DNA from: Malachius bipustulatus
Taxonomy: Eukaryota > Arthropoda > Insecta > Coleoptera > Melyridae
DNA: 64,000 bases
Reading direction: 5' to 3'
Assembly (NCBI GenBank): GCA_910589415.1
Contig: OU342631.1
Location: 60,912,598-60,976,597, forward strand
The notes under the pieces were generated by a model, which saw only the letters and a list, made by a program, of their open reading frames with translations, made no database searches and was not told the origin of the DNA. Shown piece by piece: positions 54,208-64,000 of this stretch. The position numbers and the translations under genes are program-made. Position 1 is the first letter of the stretch. Each line of letters starts with the position of its first letter.

Positions 54208-54384
54208 GATTATTAGTTACTGCCAAAAATTGTGAAACTCGAGTTTGACTTTAAAAAATTCCACTTAATGGTTAAATAAAATAAGTTATTTCATAGGGAA
54301 TAAAGATGACCTATAGAGACAAACAGGATACCTGATCAAACCTATTTATATCATGATTTACCTATTACATATATTGTAAATATA

Positions 54385-54900
54385 CAGGGTGTTTCTTAAT
54401 AACATGCGAATATTTAAGGAGGTTATTCTTGGGTCAATTTTGAGAAAAAAACTTTATATGAACGTATGTCCTAAAAGTCTTAACTTTTGAACTACAGGGT
54501 GCTAAAATTTAAAGAAAAAAACTTGTTTTTTATTATAACTGTGATATTAGCCTAGATATTTTTTTGAAATTTGGTACACGCCTTCTATGCATCAACATGC
54601 ATTTCATGAGGCGAAAAAAATTTTAGTACTTTTACCAGTGGCGTCTGTACGGGTTTTGAATTAAATGTTTTTGAAGAAAAATATGTTACGCCACTGCTTT
54701 TTCTTAAAGTAAAAATTATTTTTGAAGTCCCCATCCCTTTCCAAGCAAATGTGGTTTCTTGATTTTTTTCCGTTTGACGTATAGTTTTTGCATAAAAAAA
54801 TAAAACTCAATCATTAACAAGTATTAAAAACGATCTAGGTATTTGGTAAGAAGCAGATTTTGTTTTGTAAACATAAAAGTTTTGACAGTTTTCTACCTAG
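54385..54900. repeat. Dispersed ACAGGGTG-type repeat inside the Harbinger
   Basis: Starts TATACAGGGTGTTTCTTAA and contains a second ACTACAGGGTGC near 54492. AT-rich, non-coding, and of the type scattered through many insect genomes. The right border is not visible. Confidence 0.5.
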
Positions 54901-55145
54901 TTTAGTGTTACTATTCCAAAATGTATGTAGATTACTTTTTTTTCATAATTTTACAGTTTAAAAATTATTTTCTTAAATAAACTGTTCAAAGTTATTGTTC
55001 TTATAAGTGGTCTACCGCGGTGTTAATGATTAGATTAATCAGTTATCATTTGTCTCGGTGCAACCCAATCTATCAATAATCTATGATTAGCAATAATTGA
55101 TAATTTTGTAATTACTCATTAATTGGAGATTTGAACAACCGGGCA

Positions 55146-56607
55146 TTAGACCCAAACAAAGCTTCTGGGCCCGATGACGTACCTGTTATCGTACTTAAAA
55201 ATGCGTCACTGAACTGTCATCTGTCTTCTGTCGACTTTTCAATCTGTCGTATGAAAAAGGAATACTTCCTTCCTGCTGGAAATGTGCACGGATCCAACCT
55301 ATTCCCAAGAAAGGCAAAAAGACTATACCAAATAACTATCTACCAGTGGCACTGCTATTAGTAATATCCAAGATTATGGAGAAAGCTATAAACCAACATC
55401 TTTTAAAGTACTTGGAAGGAGCTAATATAATCAGCGACCGCCAATACGGATTCCGTAAACAGAGGTCAACAGGTGACCTCCTCACCTACGTCACCGAGCT
55501 GTGGAACAGCGCAATCGAGCACCATGGGGAGTCTCGAGGGATTGCGCTTGATATTTCTAGAGCTTTCGACCGTGTCTGGCATGATGGACTGTTGGCAAAA
55601 CTGCAGGCTTATGGCATGCCCGAAATATTCTGCTTGTGGCTTGCGAGTTATCTCGGAGATCAATCATTACAGGTGGCAGTCGATGGAGCTCTTTCTGAGA
55701 CTTTTTTCATCAATGCCGGTGTGCCTCAGGGATCCATTTTATCCCCGACTCTCTTTCTAATATTTATCAACGACTTGCTTGAAACAACAAAAAATCCAAT
55801 ACACAGTTTTGCCGATGACAGTACACTCATATCTTCTTATACCTTAGATGCGCAAACATCTGCCATCGACGCACAGACTCGCAGGGAACAAGAAATTGCC
55901 ATACTTAACAATTACTTGCGAGACATTCTAACTTGGGGCGATAGAAACCAAGTTCAATTTAATGCTCGAAAAACCCAAGCAGTCATCTTCTCCAAAAAGA
56001 CCAACGTTTTGGAGCCAGATATGGTGATGGCGGGACACTCTCTTACTCCAGCGTCATCTCTTCGTTTACTTGGAGTGAGTCTCGGGGCGAACATGTCTTG
56101 GCATGATCATGTTGCAGGTCTGGCGAAGAGTGCTTCTCAAAAACTTGGAACACTCTTCCGCACGAAGAAATTTTATACACCACAACAGCTTCTCCTCTTA
56201 TACAAGGCTCAAATCCGAGCGTCATTGGAGTACTGCTCACATGTTTGGAGCTCAGCTCCTAAACATACACTGAGACTACTCGACTCTATTCAGAAAAGAG
56301 CCATCCGCTTGATTGGGGACCCAGATTTGACAAAAAATTTAGACACTCTCGAACATCGAAGAAGAGTAGCTGACCTGAGTCTGTTTTACAGATATTTTTA
56401 TGGAAAGTGTTCAAAAGACGTGGCCCGCTTGATCCCACCTAGAACAAGACCGGGCAGAAATACAAATCGAGCCGCAGACGCTCATCCGTATCAGGTTCAG
56501 CTCGTTACACCTCGTACCACCCTATTTCAGACTTCTTTTATGTATAGAACCGCATCACTTTGGAATAGCATTCCAAAGGGCGTGTTTCCCGAAGTATACT
56601 ACCTACA
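55146..56607 (+). pseudogene. Jockey-like LINE reverse transcriptase
   Basis: Continues from IMLPL across the Harbinger: DPNKASGPDDVPVIVLKNAS, a frameshift at about 55350, then an open run (from 55346) with LKYLEGANIISDRQYGFRKQRS, IALDISRAFDRVWH (catalytic Asp), NAGVPQGSILSPTLF, SFADDSTL (catalytic Asp pair) and LEYCSHVWSSAPKHTLRLLD. The coding part proper ends near FPEVY at the 56608 insertion. Codons after that up to 56833 belong to the inserted element and are spurious. The catalytic core is well preserved. Confidence 0.88.
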
Positions 56608-59105
56608 CCCAAGTAGCATCAGAGGGTACAACCACCTTCTCATTTTATACCGGAACTTTGAGAAAGTGATTATCACTTATTTTCCACTCAATTTAAAACT
56701 TTACAGTAGAAAAAACTGTATATCCTATATTCATAGTGGTAATCACGGTGCATTCATACCAACGTGGCCACTTGATAGTTTCATAACATCTTGGTGCTAC
56801 TTTAGGTGCTCAAAACGTTATTTTTCCTCCTAATAACCACTTGAAAGTTCTGCAACCATGAAGTGGAAAGTGAAAGCTGCAGTCACCAACAAAGAGCACT
56901 AAAATATCACTTAAAAGTGGCGACAGCTTTGAAGTGATAATATAAGTGGCCGCATCATTCTCAAAACTTCTGTAATATCTTTGAAGATTCATCACACTCT
57001 AGTGGCATGCAGCACCGATCGTCACAATTCTGCCACCAAGAAAAGTAACTTTGATAATTTGAATAAGATTTTGAGCCACCAAAATGTGGCAAGAACTTGC
57101 GAAAATAACTTTTAAGAAAAAATAACTTACTGGTGACTGTTTAGGGTTAGAATCAGACTAAGTAGGGTTAGGTAGGTATATTGTAGAAAAGTGTCAGTGT
57201 TGGTTTTAAAATCCTTTTCAACATTATTATAATAATGGATAATAAAATATCAGGCAAGAAAAGGAGTTTTCGACATTCAACAACGTTTTATAGAAAATAA
57301 AAACAACAGTTGGAAAATACATCGGTTAAAATCGTGGTCTTGTAAACAAACCACGATCACCTAAACAATTTTAACCAGCATGTAGTACTTCGACCATTCA
57401 TTTCGTTTATTTAAAGTAGAACACGGAGAACCTAAACTTACACCTACGTAAATTCTTTTCATTCATTTTTCAAGTTCCATTATTATCAACGACAGTAATT
57501 ATTGTAGGTAGGTACTATTGCAAATAAATGGGAAATCAAGGTGGCTTCCTATAGTGACAGAATGGTTTAAATAACTGTTCGAAATCACTTTCATGTGACG
57601 AAGAAATCGATTGGCTTGTTCTTTAGTTCATATAGTTCCCTTGGCCACTTGTTATTCGAAAGCCACCTAGAAGTGAAATATTTTCAGTTTTGCCACTACG
57701 GTTTGAGTGATGAACCCTTTATAGTCTTAAAATGTGACAAACGCCACTTATAAAGGTGCGTTTTCACCAAAAAATCATTGTTAGCAAACGTTCGCAAATG
57801 TTTGCGAATGTTTCCAAATGTTTGCAATTAAAGTGTCTCCACTGAATATTCACAGACACCTGGTACGTTATTAGCAATCATTTGTTCATGTTCCGAGCAA
57901 AAATGGCTCCGAAAAGAAAACGTATTGTTAGTGCCGCATCTTTCATAATTATGACTGTTTTAATTGAAAAAGAGAATAATAAAAAGAGAACTCGTAGATT
58001 TTGGACATCCCATTTTTTTGTTATAGTTAAAGTTAATTTGGTAGACACATCGCAGTTGCTGGAAAACACCAAACAACACTGCTCTGATTCCCTGCGATTC
58101 CTGCGAACACTCCCTGCCCGTCTACACTGAAAATACTTCGCGCACGCACAAGCAACAAATCCCTTTGATGTACCCGACAACGCTGGGAACACGGACAAAT
58201 GATTGCAAATGTTGGCGAATGCGCGTCATTTTCGTCTCCACCAAACAAATATTGTGATTGCAAACATTTGCTAACAATTGCAAACGTTTTGCGCGCTTGG
58301 TGAAAACGCACCTTAAGTTATATTCTCCTAAGGCGGCCATATTTACGGATAAACCTCCTTGCCGCCATTACCGCAAAGATTATGTAAACGATCTGATAAA
58401 TAGTAAATTTTGGTCAATATGGCACAGAATTTAAAAAAAATTACTTTTGCGTTTCTTGTAAGTAATATTTATCGATAAAAAATAACTTCTTGCCGCAGAC
58501 AGCTTATCACACACTAACCGTACGTGAAATTACGTTTCAAGTTTTTTTTTAAATGTCGTTTTTATGGCGGCGCTTAGTAATAAGATTTCGATTTATTACA
58601 TAAATGTTTCACGATAAAGTTGCGTTCGTTTTTGTTGGGCGAGTGCAGACGCACACTCCTCCGTAATAATTTTACTTGAATACCTATGTAGATTCAAGGA
58701 TGAGTTGAGTTCTTCATTTTCCATGTCGTCCCGATCTTGTTTTGTTTAGCAAGACTCGAAATACGATAGGAATAGGAAGGTAAAAATATGACATTGCGGC
58801 TGTAAGACAGAGATCGAAAACCCAACAACAACTAGTATGTGCGCGGACTGCGCGAAGATACAAGGGATAGGCCCGCCACCATACATCAACGGTGTGGCCA
58901 CGTGACCGTGATGTGACCAAACCGTGGCACGGTCAGATCTAATCACGTGGCCGGAACTAGTCAACCACTTAAAAATTGTTCCCCATTTTAGTGGTAACCA
59001 CGTAATAGAACCGTTGCTTTCATGTGGCCACCACTCGTGGCGGGAACTTTTAATGTATCTTCTGCAGTGACCCTCACGTTGTCTCCACTAAAAATGCTAC
59101 TTGGG
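56608..59105. mobile_element. 2.5-kb non-autonomous TIR element, superfamily unknown
   Basis: CCCAAGTAGCAT at the left, ATGCTACTTGGG at the right, CA on both sides (56606-56607, 59106-59107). Comparison with the sister LINE at 42.6 kb shows the LINE resumes with GATTCAAGGCCAACGTG exactly after this element. Inside are many CCACTT / AAGTGG words in both orientations (for example 56765-56950 and 58930-59040) and a nested MITE. No transposase frame was found. A 2-bp CA duplication does not match a superfamily I can name with certainty. Confidence 0.8.
57754..58313. mobile_element. 560-bp Harbinger-type MITE nested in the TIR element
   Basis: TIRs AGGTGCGTTTTCACCA / TGGTGAAAACGCACCT are flanked by TAA (57751-57753 and 58314-58316). 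The TIRs continue into repeated GCAAACGTTTGC / GCAAATGTTTGCG words in both orientations. The interior is non-coding. It is the deepest level of this nest: MITE in TIR element in LINE. Confidence 0.88.
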
Positions 59106-59218
59106 CAGAGATTCAAGGCCAACGTGAATCGACATCTCCGCTCATGCACCGCTCTCAGAGCGTCATAGGGATTTCCCTGCAGTGCATGTGCATTTTCAAT
59201 AAAAAAAAAATTATTGTT

Positions 59219-59749
59219 ATTTCTCCTGAATGAATTTGCCCCTGGATTAGCCCCCGCCCGGAGATCCGAATTGTGGGTCGTTTTAACTCCGGGAAATTTT
59301 AATCCCGGGAACGCCATCCATGCATATTATTATTGTGTCTTACCTCATGGACCGAAATCTTTGGCACAGCAACGAAATGTCAGCTCTTTAAAGCAACTGC
59401 ACGCCGCCTAAACCAGAAAGATGGTATCGCACCGGGCGAGGCTGTGTGGCTTCTATGTCCTCTACCATCTGGTTTGCAAGTTTTGGTCAGCCCCGAGGTA
59501 TCTAATTTCCCCGGTGTCATCTATACAGACGACCTTACCCTATCCCCCTATCCGCAACCCGGGGAGGCTCCCGATTGGGGACTAGCAACCCCGACACGGG
59601 GTTGATATTTAAAACTCCCGCCATATGTTTCACCAAATTTACCTTTTAGTGTCACCAAGTCAGGTTTGGCGGCGCTGTTAAAGTTATCGCACATCGACAC
59701 AATGCATTAGGTATAGAAGTGTCCGGTGTTAATATTTTAACGTATTTGG
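59219..59749. other. GC-rich unassigned block
   Basis: 59225-59615 is distinctly GC-rich (CCCCCGCCCGGAG, CCCCGGTGTCATC, ACCCCGACACGGGG hairpin-like). It has a 90-codon frame at 59333-59605 with no recognisable domain. Possibly the 3' end of another retroelement; not assignable by eye. Confidence 0.35.
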
Positions 59750-60239
59750 TATAGGCATGATACATCTAAAAAAGGTATGTCACCTTGAGACTGAAAACTC
59801 GTCCGCGCTGCGCATTACGCCACTGTGGTGATTGTAATGCAAGCTCTAACGGAAGAATTGAAAATATTTTATGGTGAAACTCAATATTTGTGGAGTGTAA
59901 TGCAAAGGGCTGATGCTTATTGCTGTAATACTATACAAATCATTTATACATAATTGCCTTTGCCTATGCTAGCAAACTAAAAAAAGATATCTCTTTGCCT
60001 TTTGTTTTTCTTACGTGATTCTCACACCAGCACTTACCGTACAATAAATAAACCATTTTTGCTATCAGACAGGTTCTGAAGTCAAACTTATTAAAATTAC
60101 TGGAACATCATCAAACGTCGAAATAAGCACTAAATCGCGACTTTACGTCATTATTACTGCCGAGTCGCATGTAGCTATCACCACACTGACGTCACAGGTT
60201 GCGCGCTGACATACCTTCTTTATTTGTATCATGGGTATA
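59750..60239. mobile_element. 490-bp TIR element (MITE), TATAGG-type ends
   Basis: TATAGGCATGATACA at the left faces TGTATCATGGGTATA at the right, with matching subterminal GGTATGTCA / TGACATACC. The arms are imperfect. Non-coding interior. TA at the borders suggests mariner-type target use. Confidence 0.6.
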
Positions 60240-60929
60240 GTTAATTATTATGGCATTCACCGAATTAAATCTTTGGTTACCAGGTACTATAAAAGTCGAC
60301 CAGTTTGAAAATTCAAATTCAACATAGATCAACGTCCCGACACTATTTTCAATGATCTAATTACGTTTTTCGACGTTCTAACACTGGAGTTTTCTTCTCA
60401 CAGAAAAAAATTGTATATTATACACAAGAAAAATATACGATTTTAGCTCTCGATGTGTTTGCCCCCTCCGCTAAAGCGTCGGGAACCAAATCCGATCTCG
60501 AGTTAAAATCGATTACTTTTATATTACTTTTTTCTGCTCATTTGTCAATGAATTAAAGCAAGACACAAGCAAATTAGACCAATTATTACAGATCAGATTA
60601 GAAAAAATTAGGAAGTGTTTGGGCAGATTTTGATAATTACAAACAATGATTATCATCAAGTGAAGTACTTCGGTACAAGTATCACATTCAAATGAATTTG
60701 AAAATAAATACTTTCGAATGGTTGCGAAAGCAAGGCAAATAATTAACGATGAAGTAAATGCGGCACAAAGCTAATGAGCCCAAGGGGCTGAGGTGCTTCT
60801 GGCGATCCCGAATCAGACGATCCTCGAAAGGAAAAAAAGGCACAATTATCACAATCACAATTTGCAATGACCCAAATAGAGATAGCTAGATCAAAAAAAA
60901 AGTCTTGCACATCAATTGCATAATAGTAT
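60240..60929. other. AT-rich intergenic DNA
   Basis: I see no gene, TIR pair or tandem array in this stretch. Confidence 0.5.
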
Positions 60930-61745
60930 ACAGGGTCTTTCAATAAAAACTCCCAGGCCAATTATTTCGAAAACTAAAAGTGACATTTGAATTCTGTAAA
61001 CGCCAGTTTTTAGCCTCTATGATTGGCTTCACAACTGTGTAAAAAATGTGTTTGAATAATACAAGATGTAGGTGGCGAAAGAATTCTTTCGATGACACGA
61101 ACTTTTAAATGTTATGGGTCTTAAAGATACTTAATTTATAGAAACCGTGCCTAATGGACGAATGATTTCGAAATTTGAACGGTAAAAGTGACGCGACTTT
61201 AGGAATTTTTTTTATGTAAATCAAACGTCATCCCAAAGTTTCTGAAGAGTAAAAAAAATTTGTTCCCTAATCTTGAAAGATGAAGCTACAGGAGCGTTTT
61301 TTGAATTTTAAAGTATTTTTTAAATACCCGTCATTTCTTTTTTGCTTCTTGAAATTTTCGAGGTTTAAAGGATTTTAGTATAGTTGTCTACTGTGAAAAT
61401 TTCAGTTCAATTCCTTCAAAAATGTGCTCATAAATTTAGACATTTTTACCCTTTTCTTACGCCACTGGCTTATTAATAGAAATGATGCAAATGTTATTGC
61501 ATTAAATCAAATTCCAAATAATTTTCTTTAATCTGTTAATTTGATTTCAATTTTTTTTCCATCTTGCTCATACAGGGGCTCAAAAAATAGTCATTTTTCC
61601 GAAAATTCAAATGGCCGCCATTTTGAAACGGCTCGGCTGATTTTGCTCAAGTGCAATACCCGACCATTCCTTGTGAAAATCTTACTTGTGAAATGATACC
61701 ACAAAAACCGGATATCTTAAATTTTGAAAGGACAGCCTTTAGATT
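60930..61745. repeat. Dispersed repeat, B-A order
   Basis: Begins ATACAGGGTCTTTCAAT. Block B (about 61210-61310, TCTTGAAAGATGAAGC, ACAGGAGCGTTTTTTG) is followed by block A (about 61440-61680, CTTGCTCATACAGGG, GCCGCCATTTTGAAACGGC). Both blocks recur in the gypsy insertion at 28595-29065 in the opposite order, same strand. Confidence 0.8.
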
Positions 61746-64000
61746 ATATTAGAATAATTGTGAGTGGGCCATTGTGACACCTCCACTGCTACCGTAGGTC
61801 TATCGTGGCTCACATCTACTCGTGCTACATTAAACCCATAAGACCAGCCTCTGTAAGGAATCTGACCATCTTTGATTGTTGCTAATGTATCCAGGTTCTC
61901 CGTAGTGAGAGTCTCTCCCGAAGGTTTGCAATCTGGTTATTAGAGTCGGATTAGAACCGATCTCCACACAGCTTCTTCAGTTGTCTGGAGATCGAGGTTT
62001 TGGCTCTCCTCGTCAGAGCATATTTGTTTTACACACTCCATGGATGTCCCAGGAGTGGCTAGAAAAGGTTTTTCCACTACCTGCAGAGCCCACATGCGAG
62101 GAGTAAGGCTCAATACAGCGGGGTGCGCCCGGTGCCCCGAGGTTTTTTTTTTTTAAATTTGACAAAATTTTTAAACCAAATTAATAGGATTGGAAGAAAA
62201 TTATTTAAAATTTGAGAACCTGACTGATGAGATGTGATGATGTGAATAATAAACTTTTCCTAGAGAAATAACAAGATCTGAAATAAAGGCTTTAAATGTT
62301 GTTTCTTTTATATTTTTTTTCGGAGGAACGCAATTTCGCTTTTATTTCATTATTCCCAATAAGAAAAATCATTCCCTTCGCTACGCGTCTGGAACGAGAT
62401 CACATCTGTCGTGCTAAAACGTATTAGTCTTTTTCCTTGAATAATAAATAAAAATTTTCAAAATTTTGCTCTATAACCTTTTATTTTCGAGATACAAGGG
62501 TGTTAACCTTTGAAGAAAAATAGTATATTCTATATCAAGGGCGAAAAGAAGTTTATTTCGGCGAGTATGAAGTTATCGGGCCGAGCAAAGCGTAGCGGAC
62601 CGAGGGTCGATTGAATACGAGCTGAAATGGACTTCGGATCCGGCCGAGATATAGACGCTATTTTTTGGCGCATCGCGTTAGAACACTGAATACTTTGGCT
62701 TGTTAGCTTGTTGGCGAATATGTGGTGGCGTACAAATTAATTCACTGTCAGTGTCATTTTTCTGCCTAGCGTTCATTTTGTTGCTTTATTGACGAAACCT
62801 CAGAAACTAGTAACGCCCTTTAATCGTTATAATTAGATAGGTACCTACCTGTTATTAATATATTTCCAGCTCGTTTAGACTTGATTGAAATACGCGCGTA
62901 TCGTGGTCTCGGTAGTTGTCAGCTGTGTGGTTGAATTTCGCTGCCGAGCTCTCACCTGCCGCGCAATCACTAACTGATAACAGTAGTTGTTATAGTAACG
63001 ACTAAATCTGTCCGCCCTAGGGCCAGAAAAAACGGGCTGGAATATTTTGTACGCTTGGAAGCGAGCCGCTATTGCATATAGGGCTGCAATATGCGTCGTT
63101 CCGCCGGCTATAAAGCTACTGAAAAGTCGTCTTTCAGAGGCGATGAGCTAAAAAATCAATTTTTTCCACGGTCGGGAGTAGAAGTTAGTTTCTATGATAT
63201 CAAAATCAAAACAGAAGTAGTCGATTATTCCCAAGGGATTATAATGCTCCCAAGGGAATTTACATTATGGAGAACGTAGTTATTATTTATTTCGTAGTTA
63301 TGACAATAACTCAACGACTACTAAATAAATGCTCAAATCCGAATACAATAATTCTGGTGCTACTTATACTTCATAATGACAAAATATGTGTTTTAAGTTA
63401 ATGAGACCGTGGAAAAAATAGTATAGGTATACCATTCGGGAGAGATGCTATTTTGTCCTCGTGCATTGTAACCCTCGGGCTTCAAATTGCACCTCTGCCA
63501 AAATAACGCATTTATCTCCCTTATAGTATAATATACCTACTATTATGGAATATCTCCTAAACTATTGAAGATATTTTTTTTCAATTTTGATATAAGTAAT
63601 AGAGAGGTACAATTTGTCGAAGCCCAGTGGTGTAGTTATGAGGATTATTTTATCTTTTACGACCCGAATTAAAAACTACACGTTCATACTGTCCTAAATT
63701 TTATACATTAATACTGTCTAATATCAACTGTCGACGCTAGTAGACACGATAGTGAAACTAAGAACACTTTTCTTTTGAAGTTTCCAGTATTGTGATGTTC
63801 GTAGTCTCGTTTATAAAAAAAATCAAGATATCTCACAAACTAAGCCTTCTAGAGGCCTTTACATACAATTCAGTAGTATCTTTTTTTCGGATAATAAGTT
63901 AAAATTCCGAAATAAGTTAAAAAAAAAAATTGCAGTGGCGTATAAATTTCGAGGCTTAAAAGAAAAAAGAACCCTCATAACTAGACAACACTGAGTCTGG
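61746..64000. other. Unassigned right end of window
   Basis: 61790-62130 is a higher-complexity stretch (GGAGATCGAGGTTTTGG, GTGAGAGTCTCTCCCG) with no open frame I can interpret. 62520-62660 holds a repeat with CCGAGCAAAGCGTAGCGG, related to CGGCTACGCTACGCTTTGCC inside the Harbinger (about 52967). 62661-64000 is AT-rich with no supported gene. Confidence 0.4.

Larger units (their letters stand above)
50350..55145. mobile_element. Two-gene PIF/Harbinger transposon (4.8 kb)
   Basis: TIRs TGCCCGGTTGTTCAAA / TTTGAACAACCGGGCA are flanked by TTA (50347-50349 and 55146-55148), the Harbinger target duplication. Subterminal AATAATCTATGATTA-type repeats occur in both orientations at both ends (about 50380-50560 and 55030-55110). 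It contains a plus-strand DDE transposase and a convergent, spliced minus-strand Myb/SANT gene, the standard two-gene layout. It inserted in the RT region of the surrounding LINE. Confidence 0.95.
49198..59209 (+). mobile_element. Jockey-like LINE with inverted 5' end and three nested insertions
   Basis: Flanked by ATTATTGTT at 49189-49197 and 59210-59218 (9-bp target duplication). The 5' part (49198-49716) is inverted; the rest is on the plus strand: 49717-50349, 55146-56607 and 59106-59209, ending GTGCATTTTCAATAAAAAAAAAA. The pieces join without loss: LPL|DPNKASGPDDVP across the Harbinger, and the 3' region across the TIR element as judged from the homologous copy at 42536-43990. ORF1 is absent, so it is 5' truncated. 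Confidence 0.85.

Noticed and set aside
56608..56833. C-terminal extension of the LINE RT frame past FPEVY
   Set aside because: The sister LINE copy shows this is read-through into the inserted TIR element.
63091..63279. 62-codon ORF near the right edge
   Set aside because: Short, no family resemblance, no splice support; could be a host exon but there is nothing to show it.

Overview
The window reads as gene-poor eukaryotic DNA, almost certainly insect. The evidence is an AT-rich background, spliced genes, CR1-, L2/Crack- and jockey-like LINEs, a Ty3/gypsy element primed by tRNA-Lys, a PIF/Harbinger element, and many short MITEs whose TIRs start CAGGGT or GCCCG. The insect order cannot be fixed from the sequence. 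Only one stretch (4867-5389) looks like ordinary host coding sequence, the last exon of an unidentified gene. Almost everything else is mobile DNA, much of it nested several levels deep.

Layout. 1-2326: a decayed minus-strand LINE with an RNase H domain, split by a 1-kb hairpin MITE. 3289-4623: three small MITEs. 4867-5389: the host exon. 5440-10208: AT-rich DNA with MITEs. 10213-39848: one giant palindromic element. Its two arms (6,515 and 6,464 bp after removing insertions) meet at a 36-bp spacer, and the outer ends CAGTAG...CTACTG are flanked by CGAC. Each arm carries the same unidentified 155-codon ORF and a mosaic of shuffled subrepeats. Two retrotransposons sit only in the right arm: a 4.0-kb CR1-type LINE (18226-22229, 5-bp TSD) and a 12.6-kb Ty3/gypsy element (23143-35750, 4-bp TSD). 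The gypsy pol is itself broken by a 1.36-kb insertion that carries a tRNA-like pol III unit. 40869-42394: a mariner-like TIR element. 42536-43990: a degenerate antisense LINE. 44086-48908: an L2/Crack-like LINE with frameshifts and an internal rearrangement. 49198-59209: a jockey-like LINE with an inverted 5' end (twin priming). It hosts a near-complete two-gene Harbinger transposon (50350-55145) and a 2.5-kb TIR element (56608-59105), which hosts another MITE. 59219-64000: dispersed repeats and unassigned DNA.

How the parts work together. The autonomous machineries visible are CR1 ORF1/ORF2 (both open), gypsy gag and gag-pol (joined by a readable A AAA AAC slippery site, but pol is interrupted), and the Harbinger transposase with its five-exon Myb/SANT partner (each has one visible lesion). 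The giant palindrome has no recognisable transposase. It looks like a foldback-type or non-autonomous element, or a head-to-head dimer of an unknown mobile DNA. Because the insertions lie in one arm only, the palindrome formed before they arrived.
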